Origin: Chamaecyparis obtusa
Lineage: Eukaryota > Streptophyta > Pinopsida > Cupressales > Cupressaceae
DNA: 64,000 nt
Assembly: GCA_027943335.1 (NCBI GenBank)
Contig: BSBK01002160.1
Span: 377,001-441,000 of the forward strand
Direction of reading: 5' to 3'
Numbering within the stretch: the first letter of the stretch is position 1; each line of letters opens with the position of its first letter. The translations under genes were made by a program, and so were the position numbers. Shown here piece after piece: positions 59,886 to 64,000 of this stretch. The notes below the pieces were generated by a model. That model was not told the DNA's origin. It did not search any database and saw nothing but the letters and a program-made list of their open reading frames with translations.

Positions 59886-59943
59886 TTGGTTCCTTATAGA
59901 TAGAGCTTAACCACTTGAGGGAAATCTAGGATGTTTTAATAAA

Positions 59944-61075
59944 TGGAAGGAGGGTACAATTTTGATGAAGATTGACAGATCATGATGAGAGATATTGAGT
60001 GCACTAAATCATAGAATGAGCAACTAAAAGAGAACCTTAAGGAAGCAAATTATTATATCTTAAAGCTGAGGGATGAAATTTGGAAGTTCAAGGTGAGGCA
60101 CAAGTAAGTAAGTCAAGAATCGAAGGAGTCAAAAGAAAAGGTGATGAATCTAGAAAAGTAGTTGAGTGATAGTAAAAATATTGAGGAATTTATCAAGGAA
60201 GAGTTCAAGTAGAAGATGGAAGATTGTAAGAATACCGAAGGAGATATGAGGAACACTATCAATATGAAAATAGAGGAATGAAAGAAAACTAAGGAGAATA
60301 TCAAATACATCATCAGGAATAAGTCAAATGAAAATGAGAGGATGGATCAGGAATTAAGGAAGCTGAGATCTGAGGCAAAGGTTTGTGAAAGTGGTACTAT
60401 ATTGGATGAACTTTTATCCTTATAGAAAAGTCACAAGGACAAGGAAGGTTTGGGTTTTACCAGTGACTGTTCATATTAGAAGAAAAAAGGCAAGCAAAAG
60501 GAAGTTGAAGCTGAGGCAAAGTCTTAGGTAGCAAGCAAGGTCAAAAATCTAAATACATCTACAAGAAGGTCTTCAGTCAGACAACCAAATGCTCAAAGGT
60601 ACTTATCTTTTAATAGTTATTATTTTATATGTAAGAATTTTGGTCATAAGGCTATTGATTATAAGATGAGGAAGGGACAAAAGGTTCAATTCTTTAATTG
60701 TCATAAGTTTAGTCATAAAGAAAATCAATGCATAAGTCAAGTTTCTAATCTAGTTAAGAAAAGTGGAATGAATAATGTTTTTCATAGGAGTTTCTATGTG
60801 TATCACAATTATGGTCAAAAGGATAATTCTTGAAAATCTAGAGTTTAGTCAGTAAGCTCAAAATAGAGGAATATGAATTATTTCAAATGTGGTTAGATTT
60901 GTCATTATGCTAAATGCATGCAAATTTCTTGATGCTCCAATGAAGTTAGTAAATGATAATAATGTTGTAGTATCAAGTGAATCTCAGAAGACAACTATGT
61001 TATGGAAGAAGAAAGACGGTGGCAAAGAGAGTTTAGTGGTACTATATCCTAGTAATAACTCTTTAAGTAACTAAG
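59944..61075 (+). pseudogene. Element K gag-like coiled coil and zinc-knuckle array
   Basis: It starts near ATG 59944 (MEGGYNFDED). The first 500 bases code for charged, heptad-like sequence (EQLKENLKEANYYILKLRDE, SKNIEEFIKEEFK), probably a coiled coil. A Lys-rich linker then leads to several decayed CCHC-like knuckles (FICKNFGHKAIDYK near 60630, FFNCHKFSHKENQC near 60690, YVYHNYGQKDNS near 60800, YFKCG and CHYAKC near 60885). Many stops. This looks like a copia gag of the multi-knuckle type; no protease, integrase or RT is seen. Confidence 0.55.
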
Positions 61076-61090
61076 TTGAATGCTTTGGCT

Positions 61091-61100
61091 TAGGGGGAGT
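61091..61100 (+). promoter_or_regulatory. Element K possible polypurine tract
   Basis: TAGGGGGAGT precedes TATTATCATATT, which could be a decayed LTR start. If correct, the internal region is only about 1.2 kb. Confidence 0.4.
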
Positions 61101-61690
61101 ATTATCATATTATATCAGTCAATCTATGAGGAAATATTAGTTGCAACTAACTTGTCTCTAGTATGTTAGATGGATTTTTGAAATCTTTTGGCACTATTGC
61201 AAAGAAGAAAAATTAGAGTTTTTAACAGAGCTTGAGAGAGGTTTGAATGCAAAAAATGGAGTCTCAATTGGTTGTTCATGATACTGGTGTAGTACCATCA
61301 AGGATGTTGAATAAAGTAGAATTAGAAGAATTTGATCACAGAAGGATCATATAGTTGGAAGTTAGTTTTTCTAAAGAGGAGTTGTAGAGAGATCATAACG
61401 TTGGCTTAGATATTTGGGGTTAATTTCCCTATTTGATGACAAGGAATTTATCGTGTTCTTGTTGATTCATTTTTGGGATGCAAATCTCATGTTGGATAAA
61501 CCCCATGAAGTAAAAAAAGAAGTAATTGAGGATATGATGTGATTGTGCAATATTGGTGACCTTCCAAAAAAGAAGACAATTAAATACACAAAAGTGTAGG
61601 AGCTAATAGGTATCAACCATGATTAGTGCACACTTCTTGTTAAGGTTTTTAGGATCATTGCAAATGTAAAAACACTCCTGATTGTATGTA
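61101..61690 (+). other. Unassigned coding-like sequence after element K
   Basis: Short frames with stops. The best stretch (about 61420-61620) reads LFDDKEFIVFLLIHFWDANL, then KPHEVKKEVIEDMM and LCNIGDLPKKKTIKYTK. I do not recognise it. It may be the LTR of K, a gag remnant or an older insertion. Confidence 0.35.
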
Positions 61691-61870
61691 TTTTCTAAAT
61701 GCAATAATTTCTTGCATTTATATTGAGAATGAGCCAAGAAGAGACATGTCCCTTTATGGGATGCGTCTATTCATTATTATTTAATTAATATAATGAAAAT
61801 TATGATTCTATATATACACACACATATATATAATATCTCTTGAGTATTATATTAATTTATCTAATATTTA

Positions 61871-61873
<3 letters not shown>

Positions 61874-61902
<29 letters not shown>
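61874..61902. repeat. TA dinucleotide microsatellite
   Basis: About 14 perfect TA repeats, set in a wider AT-rich block with ATATATACACACACATATATATAA nearby (about 61800-61835). Confidence 0.95.
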
Positions 61903-61905
<3 letters not shown>

Positions 61906-62036
61906 TATATATACATCTCATATATACTAAATATATACATATCTTTACTAATATTGACTCATAGTGTTTATTTGACTGAAGCTACAAAACATCAACACTC
62001 CCTCTTAGACAGGAAAGATTAAAGATGTGATTTGGA

Positions 62037-62565
62037 TCAAAAGATATCATTTATCATGATATCAGAGATATGGTCTGACTAGGAATATTAAGATGAATGA
62101 TATTCACCATAACTCATAGATTCGTAAGAATATCATCTCATGATATTGAGAGTATTGGCCACAAAATATCAAGCCGCATGATATTCACCAAGTACTAAAA
62201 AATAATGTGAAAAGATATATTACCTTAATGTAATATCAGAGTTTATAGAGATACCATATCATGATATTAGGAGTTATGTCCATAAAATATCAAGTCACAT
62301 GATATTAACCATGTACTCAAAGTACTAGCCTACCAACATTAAGTCTCATGATGTCCACTAGGTACTCAACAAATATTTTAGATATCACCTCAATATGACA
62401 TCAGAGATATGGTTTGAGTCGTTTGACCAAGAATATCAAGTCTCATAATATTCACCATAACTCAAAAGATATTATAGATATCACCTCAATATGATATCAG
62501 AGATATGGTTTGACCAAGAATATCAAGTCTCATGATATTCACCATAACTCAAAAATTTCCATAGG
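62037..62565. repeat. Degenerate tandem array, unit about 88 bp, with ATATCATGATAT-like cores
   Basis: About six diverged copies. The last two are clearest: GACCAAGAATATCAAGTCTCAT(A/G)ATATTCACCATAACTCAAAA, followed by GATATCACCTCAATATGA(T/C)ATCAGAGATATGG. Earlier copies contain AAAATATCAAG(C/T)C(G/A)CATGATATT. Each unit has one or two self-complementary ATATCATGATAT-type sites. No coding frame. Confidence 0.8.
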
Positions 62566-62586
62566 TAGTGTATCTTAATGCAAGGT

Positions 62587-62757
62587 ATCATCTATTGTGA
62601 TCTGTTTTAGCCATCACACAATGTCTATCACAAAAGAAGGTCAATGGTCTATTTAAGGAACTGAATCCACCATGTAAGAAATCATCTATTGTGATCTGTT
62701 TCAGCCATCACATGATGTCTATCATAATAGAAGGTCAATGGTCTATTTAAGGAACTG
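62587..62757. repeat. Two-copy tandem repeat, 94-bp period
   Basis: Copy 1 starts at 62587 and copy 2 at 62681, both with ATCATCTATTGTGATCTGTTT and ending CTATTTAAGGAACTG. The second copy ends where the inverted gypsy LTR begins (62756). Confidence 0.88.
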
Positions 62758-64000
62758 TTATACACTAAGTTTGCACCCTATTTCAAGATCTCTTGGTCTT
62801 GATAACCTAGTATAACATGGGAATCATCTCCAGGTGTGGGACCTATGCTGATTGAGATGAGACCTCCAGGTTCTAGGTTGGTTCCTCTTGGATAATCACC
62901 TTAATTTTCTTCTAGACAGGAAAGTAAACTTGAGGGGGAAAGGGATAGAAGGAATGTTGAAAGGGAAAGTAACTTGAAAGCAAACTACCTACTAGGTGAT
63001 ACACTGAAAAGATGGTTTGGATCGCAGTATAGAAGATGCAATTAGTAAAAAAGCTCAGGTCTAGGAGTTCACAACTTACTGAATAGGTTTGCATCAATAT
63101 TTCATAGAAGGGTCTGAAATAGAGAGATGCTATGTAGGGAAAGAGAAAATTTCATGAGGCAATAACACTCCTAAGGGACTTAGACACAATCTATAACCTA
63201 CAAATAGACATCCACCTCTGCAATTGGGTATAAGAATGAGATAGATTGCCAGGGGTTGAAGTATACCCACAAAAGAATTCAAATCAGATCATTCACAAGC
63301 ATACACATAAACTACAGAAAGGAAGAGGGATCAAGAACCCTAAGATATCACTGGAAAAAAAAAATTCAAATACTTCAATTCAATAAGAGAGAATTTAGAC
63401 AAGGAAGCATAAGGACAGAGAAAATGTCACAAAATACCTCTGCAATATCTAAACAATCAATGGGAGATTACAAAATGTAGAAAACCAGAGGGCAGAAAAA
63501 ATGCCACATATAACTTTCTAAGAAAGAGAACTTTCTTCTTTACAAAATGTCAACTCTCTCTGCTCTAAAAAGCTCCAAAAATAATATATACATCTCCTTT
63601 GCATGCAGGCAGGAGTCAAAAACCTAACTAGGGTTACATAGATTGCCATATAATAATCCAACCCTAATTCTATGAAGTCTGATCATAAATGTATCTTGAA
63701 ATATCTTTGCTGATCAGATATCTTACCTGTCCATCCCTATACTACATCTGCCTATGGACAAGCCACCTTGATCCATCTACCACCCTGCAACTCGGCCTTG
63801 CCATGAATGTCTGCAATTAAAGTACATAAGTCCACAGGTGGCGCCACCTTTAATGTTTCTTCGGTGCAAGAACACTGACTTAGTACCCTGAGAAATCCCA
63901 GGAGATGGCCATCATATATTCTCATCAACTCCCAACTGCAACCATCCTGAAGAATTCAATTTGAGCTACCCATTCTGTCACAATCGACCACTAGATCAAA
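62756..64000 (-). repeat. Inverted copy of the gypsy B LTR (partial, cut by window edge)
   Basis: On the minus strand this matches about 9560-10818 of the gypsy B LTR. TGTTATACACTAAG at 62756 is the reverse of CTTAGTGTATAACA at 10805-10818. Other shared blocks are ACCTAGTAGGTAGTTTGCTTTC, GGAGATGTATATATT and CATTCATGGCAAGGCC, all seen here reversed. Many substitutions and indels separate the copies. Whether internal sequence or a solo LTR continues beyond 64000 is unknown. Confidence 0.88.

Noticed and set aside
62037..62757. Possible CRISPR-like array
   Set aside because: Repeat and spacer are not distinct, units vary in length, and the setting is a plant nuclear genome; it is ordinary tandem duplication.

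Overview
This 64 kb window is plant nuclear DNA made almost entirely of transposable elements. I found no convincing host gene, rRNA, tRNA or CRISPR array. The signs of a plant are Ty1/copia elements primed by initiator-tRNA-Met (TGGTATCAGAGC), Ty3/gypsy elements of the Tat-like type, a BED/DUF659 hAT transposon and an L1-type LINE carrying an RNase H domain. The density, the nesting, the long LTRs (0.5 to about 2.6 kb) and the decay of every copy suggest a very large, slowly purged genome such as a gymnosperm's. That host guess is an inference and is not proven here.

Left block (1-14889): a triple nest. Copia A (minus strand, running off the left edge, 5' LTR 2473-2982) sits in the gag region of gypsy B (plus strand, 2983-10818). 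Gypsy B in turn interrupts the reverse transcriptase of copia C (minus strand, 10819-14889). Gypsy B is the most interesting object: an RNase H domain with all four acidic residues lies between protease and reverse transcriptase, while the native RNase H after the RT has lost its catalytic residues. 14890-16751 and 24490-28125 hold nothing I recognise. Between them lies copia D (16757-24484), complete with both LTRs and an AGGGT target duplication.

Middle block: a hAT transposon relic (about 28126-32211, plus strand); element F (33026-40686, LTR pair, GTGAT duplication), which codes only for gag and a protease-like region; and, 33 bp beyond its target duplication, element G (40725-52623). F and G have similar primer-binding and polypurine sites and both lack pol. 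G's left LTR is split by a 5'-truncated LINE (40828-44686), its interior has a 668-bp tandem duplication, and a solo LTR (48593-49557, GTAGG duplication) has landed inside a zinc-knuckle coding stretch.

Right block (52629-64000): a minus-strand gypsy 3' LTR with its polypurine tract (H), the leader and gag-protease of a plus-strand gypsy (I), a short copia-derived gag-only element (K), an AT microsatellite, two tandem-repeat arrays, and at the right edge an inverted copy of gypsy B's LTR (62756 to the edge).

The genes do not form a pathway. They are decayed parts of separate mobile elements. Nesting gives partial relative ages: C before B before A, and G before both the LINE and the solo LTR. 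All homology calls come from reading motifs by eye; no database search was possible.
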